Assembly: GCA_947501685.1 (NCBI GenBank)
Contig: CANMWQ010000001.1
Location: 310,001 to 374,000 of the forward strand
Reading direction: 5' to 3'
DNA from: an uncultured Litoreibacter sp.
GTDB taxonomy: Bacteria; Pseudomonadota; Alphaproteobacteria; Rhodobacterales; Rhodobacteraceae
Length of the DNA stretch: 64,000 nucleotides
Shown here: positions 1-8,211 of the stretch, one piece after another
How the letters are laid out: each line of letters begins with the position of its first letter
Numbering within the stretch: position 1 is the stretch's first letter
Notes under the pieces: model-generated
Told to the model about the DNA's origin: nothing
Databases searched by the model: none
What the model saw: only the letters and a program-made list of their open reading frames with translations
Translations under genes and position numbers: made by a program

Positions 1-22
1 CCGTCTTTTTCCTTCTGGGGGA

Positions 23-631
23 TTAAGATTCGCCGGGCCGATTCAAGCTGAACAACTCGCTCACCCGCGCATAATCGCGATATCCCAAGCGTGACAAAGG
101 CTGGAACGCGGTGACGTCGAACATCCCGCCTTTCAGGCAATCATCGCGCATATGAATACCGGTCACCTCACCGAAAATAGCGATATTTTCCGCACCCGGC
201 AGCTCGACCACTTTGGTCAGCTTGCATTCCAGATTGGCTGGCGCACCAGCAACGCGCGAGCAGGCAATCGTGTCGCACTCCGCCCGCTCAATCCCGGCAT
301 GGGTAAACTCGTCCACCTCGCGCTCATAGCTCCCCGAGGTCAGGTTCATCGCATCCCGCGCTGCATATTCGACGATGTTGACACAAAACACCTCTGTCTC
401 AAGAATGTTGGCCACGCTGTCCTTGCCCTTGTCCCTGTCCGGCTTGCCGGAGGTTGACGAGAACATCACCTGCGGCGGGACATACGCCACGGCGTTGAAG
501 AACGAGTAGGGGGCCAGATTTTCGCGGCCCTCCGCATCGCGGGTGGAAATCCAGCCAATGGGCCGCGGGGTGACGATGGCGTTGAACGGGTTATGCGGCA
601 GGCCGTGGCCGTCTTCGGGGCGGTAAAACAA
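23..631 (-). CDS. Flavin reductase-like FMN-binding split-barrel protein
   Basis: 202-residue cytoplasmic protein of the flavin reductase-like split-barrel family. Members bind FMN and reduce flavins or act as small NAD(P)H oxidoreductases. What I see: an N-terminal NPFNAIVTPRPIGWIST segment followed by NLAPYSFFNAVAYVPPQVMFSS, the usual flavin-binding strand and loop of this family, then a conserved FCVNIV strand. There is no signal peptide or membrane segment. The gene is divergent from the acetyltransferase at 710, with under 80 bases between the starts, so both promoters must lie in or near that gap. The substrate or partner enzyme cannot be told from sequence. Length is normal for the family. 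Confidence 0.8.
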   Translation of the reverse strand: MFYRPEDGHGLPHNPFNAIVTPRPIGWISTRDAEGRENLAPYSFFNAVAYVPPQVMFSSTSGKPDRDKGKDSVANILETEVFCVNIVEYAARDAMNLTSGSYEREVDEFTHAGIERAECDTIACSRVAGAPANLECKLTKVVELPGAENIAIFGEVTGIHMRDDCLKGGMFDVTAFQPLSRLGYRDYARVSELFSLNRPGES

Positions 632-709
632 GCGGGTCTCCTACAGAAGTTTGCCCAATTGCTAACGTCATGTTACCCCAACGCAAGTGTGAAATTGAGG
701 CCGGCCCCC

Positions 710-1195
710 GTGGAAATCCGCCAAGAACAACCGCAAGACTGGTGGGAGGTGGAGGCCCTCTATGACCTGTGCTTTGCGCCGGGTCGCGAGGCGCTGTCCT
801 CCTACCGTTTGCGCGATGACGTGGCACCGGTGGCCGAGCTGTCCCGGGTCGCGCGGGATCCAGATGGCGTGCTGGGCGGTGTGATCCGCTACTGGCCAGT
901 GCGCGTGGGGGCCGCGCAGGCTCTGTTGCTAGGTCCGATTGCCGTCCATCCCACCCGGCAGGGCGAAGGGCTGGGCAGCGCGCTTATGATCGAGAGCCTG
1001 CAAATCGCAAAGAACCTCGGCTGGACCCGCGTGCTGCTGGTCGGCGACGCGCCCTATTATCAACGGCACGGCTTTGCAAAATCCAGCGCGGTCACCATGC
1101 CGCCCCCCACAAACCCCGACCGCGTGCTGGCCCGCGCCTTGCAGCCCGGCGCATGGGACGGCGTGGCCGGGCCGGTTGAAAAACACCGCGATTAG
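710..1195 (+). CDS. GNAT family N-acetyltransferase
   Basis: About 162 residues. The central GPIAVHPTRQGEGLGSALM segment is the acetyl-CoA pyrophosphate-binding motif A of GNAT enzymes (Q/R-x-x-G-x-G/A), followed by an ARVLLVGDAPYYQRHGF-like motif B, typical of YhbS-like N-acetyltransferases. The reading frame is open back to 593, into the divergent neighbour, but the first ATG is implausible. I chose GTG 710 because TTGAGG lies about 9 bases upstream and the conserved domain begins immediately after; GTG 689 is the alternative. The acceptor substrate is unknown. It is followed after 27 bases by the EcsC-like gene on the same strand, so the two may be co-transcribed. Confidence 0.8.
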   Translation: MEIRQEQPQDWWEVEALYDLCFAPGREALSSYRLRDDVAPVAELSRVARDPDGVLGGVIRYWPVRVGAAQALLLGPIAVHPTRQGEGLGSALMIESLQIAKNLGWTRVLLVGDAPYYQRHGFAKSSAVTMPPPTNPDRVLARALQPGAWDGVAGPVEKHRD

Positions 1196-1222
1196 CCCCA
1201 TTTTAAGGGCAGGAGGGGCTTC

Positions 1223-1987
1223 ATGACCCAAACCATTCTGCCGCCGGTAAAACCCGCTGACCCCAGCAAGGAGGTCCAGCTCTTGGAGCTCGTTGCCCGC
1301 TACAACGGCGCGCGCGGCATCATGATCGAGGCGGTTGGTTTTTTGGGGGCGAAGGCAGAAGGCCTTCTGGACAAGCTGCCAGCTGGCGTGCGCACGCGTA
1401 TCGAGGGTGCCACCTATCAGGCGCTGGAGAGCAGCTTTTATGCCGCGGCAGCCTCCCGCAAAACCCTTCCAGATACGGGCAGCTGGGCAACGCCGTTGAT
1501 AACCGCGACCACCGGTGCCGTGGGCGGGTTTGGCGGCTTGACCACCGCGCTGGCGGAGCTGCCGGTGACCACAACCCTCATTCTGCGGGCCATCCAAGGC
1601 ATCGCGGTGGAGCACGGGTTTGACCCTGACGATCCGGACACGAAGGCCGATTGCCTGCGGGTCCTCGCGGCCGCCGGGCCGCTGGCGGAGGATGACGGCA
1701 CAGATCTCAGCTTTCTGACCCTGCGCACAAGTGTATCCGGCGCGACGGTGCAGGCCTTGCTGGCAAAAGTGGCACCAAAACTGTCCGTCACGCTAAGCCA
1801 GAAGCTGGCCGCGCAAACCGTTCCTGTTTTGGGTGCTGCGGCAGGTGCCACGATCAACTACGCCTTCACCAGCTACTATCAGGACATCGCGCATGTGCAG
1901 TTCGGGCTGCGCAAACTGGCGGAGGACACCGGCCATGACCGCGCAGCGCTGGTGCAGGATTTCGAGGCTTTGCTGCGCGACGCCTAG
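1223..1987 (+). CDS. EcsC family protein
   Basis: 254 residues, resembling the EcsC family, whose biochemical role is poorly defined (named after a gene next to the Bacillus EcsAB transporter). Visible features: a helical N-terminal half, a Gly/Ala-rich hydrophobic stretch around residues 90-115 (TTGAVGGFGGLTTALAELPVTT), a short helix containing RAIQGIAVEHGFDP, and a second Gly/Ala-rich helix near residue 205 (VLGAAAGATINYAFT). These glycine-rich helices suggest membrane association. A strong Shine-Dalgarno (AGGAGGGG) precedes ATG 1223. The TAG stop overlaps the ptsP stop on the other strand in a shared CTAG, so the two genes are tightly convergent. Confidence 0.75.
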   Translation: MTQTILPPVKPADPSKEVQLLELVARYNGARGIMIEAVGFLGAKAEGLLDKLPAGVRTRIEGATYQALESSFYAAAASRKTLPDTGSWATPLITATTGAVGGFGGLTTALAELPVTTTLILRAIQGIAVEHGFDPDDPDTKADCLRVLAAAGPLAEDDGTDLSFLTLRTSVSGATVQALLAKVAPKLSVTLSQKLAAQTVPVLGAAAGATINYAFTSYYQDIAHVQFGLRKLAEDTGHDRAALVQDFEALLRDA

Positions 1988-4239
1988 CCGTTTTGCTGCT
2001 CGGTCAGCCACTCCAGAACAGCAGGCCGCACCGATTGCGCCCCACTGACGCGTGCCTCGTCGATCACTTTGCGCAAGGCGACAATGTCGGTGCGCCGGAT
2101 CAGACTTTTCACCGGACCGATGGAGGCCGGGCGCATTGACAGCGCACCGATGCCCATGGCGGCAAAACACAGCGCCTCAATCGGGCGTCCGGCATCCTCC
2201 CCACAAAAGCTGAGCGTCGTCCCGGTCTCCGTGCAGCGATCGACAACCCGTTCGAGGAAGGTCAGGAAGCTAACATTCAACGTGTCGTAACGTTTGCGCA
2301 CCCGCTCGTTTTCGCGGTCAGCAGCGAAGAAAAACTGCTTCAGATCATTGCCGCCAATCGAGATGAAATCCGCCATCTCAAAGAACTGCTTGGGCGCGAA
2401 GGCCAGTGACGGGGTCTCCAGCATCGCGCCGATCCGCACGTCGTCAGGCACCTGATGACCGATCTTCTTCTCGCGGGCCAACTCGTCAACAAGCATCTGG
2501 CGGGCGTCTCGAAACTCGTCAAACTGGGCAATGAACGGGAACATCACCGTCAGCGGCCGCCCGGCCGCGCCCCGTATCAACGCTTGTAGCTGCATCCGCA
2601 TCACACCGCGCTTGTCCAAGCCAACCCGGATTGCGCGCCAGCCCATCGCGGGGTTCGGCTCGTCCTGCGGCTTCATATAGGGCAGCACCTTGTCAGACCC
2701 GATATCAAGCGTGCGAAACACCACCGGCTTGCCCTGTGCTGCATCCATCACCGAGCCGTAAATTGCCGCCAGTTCGGAGCGGCGCGGCACCGTGGCGCGG
2801 GTCAGAAATTGCAGCTCGGTCCGAAAGAGACCCACCCCTTCGGCCCCGGAGCCTTCCAGCGACGGCAAGTCGGCCATCAGCCCGGCATTCATATGCAAAG
2901 CCACGCTGGTTCCGCACAGACCAGTCGCGGGTTTGTCGCGGATCGAGGTGTAGCGTTCCTGCGCCTGCGTCTGCATCGCGATCTTGTCGCGAAACGCGGT
3001 CTTCACCCCGTCCTCGGGGCGCAGATGCACAACGCCCTGATCGCCGTCCACAAGGATCGGGTCGCCGTTCAGCGCCTCGGTCAAGATCTTCTTGGCATTG
3101 ATCACCAGCGGGATCGCCCAGGCGCGGGCCACAATCGCGGCATGGGATCCGACCGAGCCCTCTTCCAGCACGATCCCACGCAGCTTCTTGCCGTAATCCA
3201 GCAGCTCTGCGGGGCCAATGTTGCGGGCGATCAGGATGGGGTTCTCGGGCATCTCCGCCCCGGTGTCTGACCCTTGCCCTGTCAGCAGGCGCAGCAGCCG
3301 GTTCGACAAATCGTCTAGGTCATGCAGCCGTTCGCGCAAATAGGCGTCGGGCACGCGCTCCATCCGGGCGCGGGTGGCCGATTGCTCTTTCTCAACGGCG
3401 GCCTCAGCCGACAGGCCAAGTGCGATATCCTCTTCCATACGTCGCACCCAAGAGCGCGAGTTGGCGAACATCCGGTAAGCCTCAAGCACTTTGACCTGCT
3501 CTTTATCCGCGCCGCGCCCCATGCTGCTGAGCATCGCGTCAACCGAGGATCTGAGCGTGTCCATCGCCTCTTGCAGGCGACGCAATTCCTCATGCGGGTC
3601 GTCTGAAATCGGGTTGGTGACCACCACCCGCGGCTCATGCAGGAAGACACGACCCTCCGACGCGCCCTCTTGCCCGGTGCCGCCGCGAAACAGTGCAGGC
3701 TGCGTGTGACGCGCGCCCATTGCGCCCTCGCCCTCACCGACAAAGGCGCCAAGCTCGGTCATCTCCGCCAGCACCATGGCCACGACTTCCAGCGCGTAAA
3801 CCTCGTCCTCGGAATAGCTGCGTGCGTCTTTGGATTGCACCACAAGCACGCCCAGACTGTCGCCCAGCCGCTGCACGGGCACGCCCAGAAAGGAGCTGTA
3901 AATCTCTTCGCCGGTCTCTGGCATGAACCGAAACCCGCGCTCGCTGGGGGCATCCGGCGTATTGATCGCGTTTTTCGACCGCGCCACGCGGCCCACCAGA
4001 CCCTCGCCCACTCGCATCCGCGTCTCATGAACGGCAGCTTTGTTCAGACCTTCGGTGGCGCAAAGTTCCAGCGTGTCGGCGTCACGAAACAGATAGATGG
4101 AGCACACATCCGTCCCCATCGAATCCGCGATAAGATGCGTGATCCGGTCCAGCCGTTCCTGTCCCGCGCTGTCCTCGGCCAATGTTTCGCGCAGGCGACC
4201 AAGCAGCTTGCGGCTTTCGCTATCTGTTCTATCGGCCAA
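1984..4239 (-). CDS. ptsP: Phosphoenolpyruvate-protein phosphotransferase of the nitrogen PTS (EI-Ntr)
   Basis: About 751 residues. It transfers phosphate from PEP to NPr, starting the PTS-Ntr regulatory relay that controls nitrogen, carbon and potassium functions. An N-terminal GAF domain (about residues 20-160, containing IADSMGTDVCSIYLF) is followed by the PEP-utilising enzyme module: the phosphohistidine swivel segment GSVGSHAAIVARAW with the active His at about residue 366, and the C-terminal TIM barrel with LFRTELQFL, RTLDIGSDK and GGNDLKQF. An in-frame ATG exists at 4329, but I prefer TTG 4239: GGAGGGA lies 5-6 bases upstream and the family homology begins there. ptsP commonly neighbours lysC in alphaproteobacteria; here an oppositely oriented lipoprotein gene lies between them. 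Confidence 0.93.
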   Translation of the reverse strand: MADRTDSESRKLLGRLRETLAEDSAGQERLDRITHLIADSMGTDVCSIYLFRDADTLELCATEGLNKAAVHETRMRVGEGLVGRVARSKNAINTPDAPSERGFRFMPETGEEIYSSFLGVPVQRLGDSLGVLVVQSKDARSYSEDEVYALEVVAMVLAEMTELGAFVGEGEGAMGARHTQPALFRGGTGQEGASEGRVFLHEPRVVVTNPISDDPHEELRRLQEAMDTLRSSVDAMLSSMGRGADKEQVKVLEAYRMFANSRSWVRRMEEDIALGLSAEAAVEKEQSATRARMERVPDAYLRERLHDLDDLSNRLLRLLTGQGSDTGAEMPENPILIARNIGPAELLDYGKKLRGIVLEEGSVGSHAAIVARAWAIPLVINAKKILTEALNGDPILVDGDQGVVHLRPEDGVKTAFRDKIAMQTQAQERYTSIRDKPATGLCGTSVALHMNAGLMADLPSLEGSGAEGVGLFRTELQFLTRATVPRRSELAAIYGSVMDAAQGKPVVFRTLDIGSDKVLPYMKPQDEPNPAMGWRAIRVGLDKRGVMRMQLQALIRGAAGRPLTVMFPFIAQFDEFRDARQMLVDELAREKKIGHQVPDDVRIGAMLETPSLAFAPKQFFEMADFISIGGNDLKQFFFAADRENERVRKRYDTLNVSFLTFLERVVDRCTETGTTLSFCGEDAGRPIEALCFAAMGIGALSMRPASIGPVKSLIRRTDIVALRKVIDEARVSGAQSVRPAVLEWLTEQQNG

Positions 4240-4414
4240 AGGTCCCTCCAACACTTCGACTTCACGTATAACGCGGGCACCTCCCAAAGGGGAAGTGATA
4301 TAGCAGCGGGCGGCTGTTTGATGCTTCAATACGCGCCGTTTTCCCCTTCAAAGCGGAGGTTCGGCGCGCTACCCGATAGAAATCGCGGGGCGTCTTGAAA
4401 AATAGAGGATAACA

Positions 4415-4666
4415 ATGCCAGTACTCAAAATTGGAGCGTTGCTCGCGACGACGGCTTTTTTGTCAGCCTGCGCGCAAGATCCGCGCGCCTACGAGACCAC
4501 CCCTGTCGAAGTTAAGACCAAACAGGGCACAGTTGTGTGCCAACTCTACACGCGCGAGCGCGTCCTGTGGGATCGTGCTATCGGCCGGCCATCAACTATG
4601 TCCGTGCGCGCGGCCGATGATATTTGTAGAGCCGAGGGCCTGCGCCGCAAAAACGCGGCCGTATAG
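4415..4666 (+). CDS. Small predicted lipoprotein
   Basis: 83 residues. The N-terminus is a lipoprotein signal peptide: a short positive start, a hydrophobic core (IGALLATTAFL) and the lipobox LSAC with Cys19 as the predicted lipidated residue. The mature part, about 65 residues, contains two further cysteines (VVCQLY, DDICRAEG) that could form a disulphide in the periplasm. No family recognised. A good Shine-Dalgarno (AGAGGAT) precedes ATG 4415. It is the only plus-strand gene between the minus-strand ptsP and lysC, and is followed by a terminator-like hairpin. Confidence 0.7.
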   Translation: MPVLKIGALLATTAFLSACAQDPRAYETTPVEVKTKQGTVVCQLYTRERVLWDRAIGRPSTMSVRAADDICRAEGLRRKNAAV

Positions 4667-4742
4667 GCCGACATTGCGCGTTCTGGTTTTGGGAGGGCTG
4701 CCGGTTCGGGCGTTGGTCGACCAAGTAAAACCCGGTCAGCCG

Positions 4743-4775
4743 TCGACGCCACCGTGAGCGATGGCGTCGAATTTT
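4743..4775 (+). terminator. Terminator-like hairpin after the small lipoprotein gene
   Basis: Perfect 9-bp inverted repeat TCGACGCCA (4743-4751) / TGGCGTCGA (4762-4770), 10-base loop, followed by ATTTT. It lies about 75 bases past the lipoprotein stop. The U-run is short, so termination strength is uncertain. Confidence 0.5.
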
Positions 4776-5074
4776 GGCAGTCTTAAAAAGTGTAACCGGG
4801 CGATCAATCACAAACTGTGTAACTCATGATCTGCGACCAAAAACGCGGGGCAGTCAAACTCGTTGAACGCTTACTTGCTATGACACCTCTTTGAACGAAT
4901 AGTGGTGTCTCGATCAAGACACATATTGGAAACATTTTTGACACAATTCTGACAAACTCCCGCCACATTCCTCAATTTTCTCAAAAAACAAAGGCTTAGA
5001 CGGGTGTCGTGCCCCTGTCGATCCTGACAAAAAGGTCACAGTATTTGGCGAAACACGCCGCAAACAGCCAGAGC
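4776..5074. other. AT-rich intergenic stretch between convergent genes
   Basis: About 300 bases with no plausible gene, clearly more AT-rich than the surroundings. It contains a GACACC (4882-4887) / GGTGTC (4904-4909) inverted repeat and a consensus TTGACA at 4938-4943, with no convincing -10 element and no downstream plus-strand gene. I see no tRNA-like or open coding structure. Confidence 0.5.
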
Positions 5075-6325
5075 TCAGGCCGCTTTTTCCAGCTCGAACG
5101 CGTCATGCAGCGCTTGGACCGCCAGCTCCATATATTTGCGGTCGATCAGCACTGAGATCTTGATCTCCGAAGTGGTGATCACTTTGATGTTGATCCCGTC
5201 ATTTTGCAGCGCCTCGAACATTTTTGCGGCGACCCCGGCATGAGACCGCATCCCGATGCCCACCACCGACACTTTGGCCACGTCCGTATCTGCCACCAGA
5301 TCGTGGAAGTTGATGTCGCCTGCCGCTTTGGCATCTTCCATCGCCTTCTCTGCGCGGGGCACCTCGTTGACGGGGCAGGAAAAGGTCATATCCGTACGCC
5401 CTTCCTCGGAAATGTTCTGAACGATCATATCCACATTCACGCCCGCCTCGGATAAAGGACCAAAGATCGCCGCCGCGATGCCCGGCCGGTCCGCCACCGA
5501 GATCAGCGTCATCTTTGCCTCGTCGCGTGAATAGGCCACGCCAGCCACTACGTTGCTTTCCACGATATCCTCCTCGTCGCAGACCAATGTGCCTGCGTTG
5601 TCATCCATTTCTTCAAAGCTCGACAGCACCCGCAGCTTCACCTTGTAGCGCATCGCCAGCTCAACGGAGCGCGTTTGCAGCACTTTGGCCCCCAGCGAGG
5701 CCAGCTCCAGCATTTCCTCAAACGCGATGCGGTCCAGCTTACGGGCCTTGTCCTCGATGCGCGGGTCGGTGGTGTAGACCCCGTCCACATCCGTATAAAT
5801 GTCGCACCGCTCCGCCTCAAAAGCGGCGGCAAAGGCCACGGCGGTGGTGTCAGAGCCGCCCCGGCCCAGCGTGGTGATCCGGCCCTCGGGGCTAATCCCT
5901 TGGAAACCCGCCACCACCGCGACTTTCATGCCTTCGGCGAATTTCGCGTCCAGATTGTCGGTGGGGATCTCCTCGATCCGGGCCGCGCCATGCGCATCGG
6001 TGGTTTTCAGCGGCACCTGCCAGCCCTGCCAGCTGCGCGCCGGCACGTCCATTTCCTGCAAGGTCAGCGCCATCAGCCCGGCGGTCACATTCTCCCCCGA
6101 CGACACGATCGCGTCGTATTCGCGCGCGTCATAAAGCGGCGAGGTCTCGTTGACCCAGCCCACCAGCTCATTGGTTTTGCCCGACATGGCCGAGACGATG
6201 ACGATCACCTCATAGCCCTTGGAAACCTCAACACCCACACGTTTGGCGGCCCGCTTGATGCGGTCCAGATTGGCCACGGAGGTGCCGCCAAATTTCATCA
6301 CCAGTCGTTTTGCGGGCGCAGTCAT
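5075..6325 (-). CDS. lysC: Aspartate kinase
   Basis: About 416 residues. It phosphorylates L-aspartate, the first step toward lysine, threonine, methionine and diaminopimelate. The N-terminal kinase signature VMKFGGTSVANLDRI is followed by VIVVSAMSGKTNEL-like and GRGGSDTTAVAFAAA segments (nucleotide and aspartate binding), TDVDGVYTTDPR, and two C-terminal ACT domains (about residues 270-410) that normally bind lysine or threonine for feedback inhibition. The frame is open to ATG 6376; I chose ATG 6325 (MTAPAKRLVMKFGG), which has GGA about 6 bases upstream. ATG 6337 is also possible. Length and domain order are normal for the single-chain alphaproteobacterial enzyme. Confidence 0.95.
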   Translation of the reverse strand: MTAPAKRLVMKFGGTSVANLDRIKRAAKRVGVEVSKGYEVIVIVSAMSGKTNELVGWVNETSPLYDAREYDAIVSSGENVTAGLMALTLQEMDVPARSWQGWQVPLKTTDAHGAARIEEIPTDNLDAKFAEGMKVAVVAGFQGISPEGRITTLGRGGSDTTAVAFAAAFEAERCDIYTDVDGVYTTDPRIEDKARKLDRIAFEEMLELASLGAKVLQTRSVELAMRYKVKLRVLSSFEEMDDNAGTLVCDEEDIVESNVVAGVAYSRDEAKMTLISVADRPGIAAAIFGPLSEAGVNVDMIVQNISEEGRTDMTFSCPVNEVPRAEKAMEDAKAAGDINFHDLVADTDVAKVSVVGIGMRSHAGVAAKMFEALQNDGINIKVITTSEIKISVLIDRKYMELAVQALHDAFELEKAA

Positions 6326-6409
6326 CACATCGTCCATTACGCAGGGGCCAGGGTCGCCCGCGTCATATGCCGCCACGCCGCCAAGGGCAAGCCATGTGGA
6401 AGCGGGGGC

Positions 6410-7069
6410 CTAGTAAGGGTGCGGCGTCCCGTCATAGGTCAAAAACTCGCCGGTGCTGTCCATGCCAAGCGCGTCAAACCGGGCCATCAGCCCGTCACGC
6501 GACTGCGCGGGCGTGATCGCGGCAGAGCCACCGCCCATATCGGTCTGCACCCAGCCGGGATGATAGATCCCTACCGCAATGCCCATGCCCGCCAGATCGC
6601 TGGCGAGGTTGCGCCCCAAATTAAGCGCCGCAGCCTTGGAGGCGCGGTAAATGTAAGCACCACCCGGCGCCAGCTCGCTGGACGCCATTTGCGACGAAAT
6701 AATCGCGATCTTCGGCGCGCGCGCGGCTTGCAGCTTCGGCAGCAGCGACTGAACCGTCAAAAAGACCCCGGTGACATTGACCGCAAAGCTCTGCGCCCAC
6801 ATCTCCGCCGGGTAGCCATCAGGCAGGCTCTCGCCCTTGTCCAGATAGACGCCCGCATTGCACACCAGCAGGTCCACCGCGTCTTGGGGATAGGCATCGC
6901 GCAAGCCCTCGAACGCTTGCGCATCGGCCACATCCAGCGGCACCCAGCCATCCCCGTCGGGCTTATCGCCCCGGTAGGTGCCGGTCACAGCGTCGCCCCG
7001 CGCCGCATAGCCGTCAAACAGGGCGCGTCCAATGCCGCGCGTGGCACCGGTGATTAAAACATTGCTCAT
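6410..7069 (-). CDS. Short-chain dehydrogenase/reductase
   Basis: 219 residues of the classical SDR fold. The NAD(P)-binding motif ITGATRGIGRAL lies at the N-terminus, NAGVY follows near residue 85, and the catalytic triad reads IISSQMAS (Ser) with YIYRASKAA (Tyr-x-x-x-Lys). The C-terminus is short (a PGWVQTDMGG segment then about 35 residues). Substrate unknown; it belongs to the group that includes C-signal-factor-like SDRs. Its ATG directly abuts the stop of the upstream DUF1178 gene (shared base at 7069), so the two are probably co-transcribed and translationally coupled. Confidence 0.85.
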   Translation of the reverse strand: MSNVLITGATRGIGRALFDGYAARGDAVTGTYRGDKPDGDGWVPLDVADAQAFEGLRDAYPQDAVDLLVCNAGVYLDKGESLPDGYPAEMWAQSFAVNVTGVFLTVQSLLPKLQAARAPKIAIISSQMASSELAPGGAYIYRASKAAALNLGRNLASDLAGMGIAVGIYHPGWVQTDMGGGSAAITPAQSRDGLMARFDALGMDSTGEFLTYDGTPHPY

Positions 7070-7509
7070 CAGTTGCTCTTTCCTTTTGCCATGAAGGGCA
7101 GGGGGGTGACGGGCACGCCGTCCTCGATCAGGGCCCTGGCGTCTTGCAGCTTGGCCTCGCCGCGAATGGCGCGCTCAGGCGCTTCGCCATTGTGGATTTT
7201 GCGTGCTTCAGCTGCGAAATTTTTCCCGACATCCTCGGAACTCGCCTCGACCTTCTCCCGCAGCGCGGTCATCGCCTGCTCCACCGGGCTGGCGGGCGCG
7301 GACAGAGGCCTGTCACGCGTCGCCACATCCGTTTTCGTGTCGCTGGCCTTGCCAATCCGGGGCGCCATCACCGATTTGCGCACCTCCCCGCTGCCGCAGA
7401 CCGCACAGCTGATATGGCCCGCCTTCTGCAACGCGTCGAACGCGTCAGCGGACTGAAACCAGCTGTCAAAAGCGTGGTCCTCGTCACAGATCAGGGCGTA
7501 GCGGATCAT
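7069..7509 (-). CDS. DUF1178 family protein
   Basis: 146 residues, matching the alphaproteobacterial and betaproteobacterial DUF1178 family of unknown function. The N-terminal MIRYALICDEDHAFDSWFQS followed by ISCAVCGSGEVRKSVMAPRI is characteristic. It has one CAVC pair plus Cys8, which could ligate a metal as in regulatory FmdB-like zinc ribbons. The remainder is charged and helical, with no membrane segment. It forms a two-gene unit with the downstream SDR, whose start overlaps this stop. Confidence 0.85.
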   Translation of the reverse strand: MIRYALICDEDHAFDSWFQSADAFDALQKAGHISCAVCGSGEVRKSVMAPRIGKASDTKTDVATRDRPLSAPASPVEQAMTALREKVEASSEDVGKNFAAEARKIHNGEAPERAIRGEAKLQDARALIEDGVPVTPLPFMAKGKSN

Positions 7510-7580
7510 TGGGGTAGGGCGCTCCTCAAAGGGTTACGTTTTCACATAAGCCAATCGGCGCGCGGTGCAAGCCTGTCGTC

Positions 7581-8060
7581 TTAGCGTTCCAGCAAGGCCG
7601 GGTCGAAATGCTTGAGGATCTTGCGCAATTCCGGCTCGCGCACTTTTGACGCCGCCTTCTTGGCAGAGAACCACTTGCGCCGCCGCTCGCACATCTCTGG
7701 ATAGGTTTTCAGCACCTTTTTCACCCGGACCGGGAACACGGAGACCGCGCAGGGCAGGTCGGCTTCACCATCATCCATGACCTTGGTGTAGGAGTAAATT
7801 CCCAGACAGATGTTGAAGGTCTTGCCGGTCACCCCGGCCTCCTCAAAGGCCTCGGTGGCGGCGGCATCTGCCGGGGTCGCACCCTCCACGGGCCAGCCCT
7901 TTGGGATGATCCAACGGCCCCGCTGACGGCTTGTCACCAGCAAAATCTGCGTCTCACCATCCACCACGCGGTAGCACAGCGCTGCAAACTGCGTGCGCAC
8001 CTCCCGCTTGGCCGATCCCGTCATTTTCAGAGGGGCCTGTTTGAAACTGATCACAGACAT
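7581..8060 (-). CDS. Nudix hydrolase, diphosphoinositol-polyphosphate-type
   Basis: About 159 residues. The Nudix box is recognisable around GWPVEGATPADAAATEAFEEAG, preceded by RGRWIIPKGWP. The residue usually Arg in the REUxEE core is Thr (ATEAFEEAG), as seen in DIPP-like members, while the metal-binding EE pair is kept. It probably hydrolyses a nucleoside-diphosphate-linked or inositol-pyrophosphate-type substrate. A TTG four codons upstream (8072) is also in frame; ATG 8060 is taken as start. Single gene, divergent from the deacetylase at 8212. Confidence 0.82.
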   Translation of the reverse strand: MSVISFKQAPLKMTGSAKREVRTQFAALCYRVVDGETQILLVTSRQRGRWIIPKGWPVEGATPADAAATEAFEEAGVTGKTFNICLGIYSYTKVMDDGEADLPCAVSVFPVRVKKVLKTYPEMCERRRKWFSAKKAASKVREPELRKILKHFDPALLER

Positions 8061-8211
8061 AAAACCCGTCAAAAACCTTCATTTCAGTGCAAATTCAGGG
8101 TGATTCTGCGCTCTAGGGTGCCGAAAATCAACTAAAATCCTGTTAAAAGAACGTGTTGTGGCCGCTCTCCGCCGCTTGGCAAGCCGCCGCGACGCCCTAC
8201 ACTGCGCAACA

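Noticed and set aside
4938-4960. TTGACA as a promoter in the lysC-ptsP gap
   Set aside because: No acceptable -10 element at 16-18 bases and no downstream plus-strand gene; kept only as a note.
5675-7057. 460-codon plus-strand frame antisense to lysC and the SDR
   Set aside because: Low-complexity His/Arg-rich translation, overlaps two clear genes, typical of high-GC antisense shadows.
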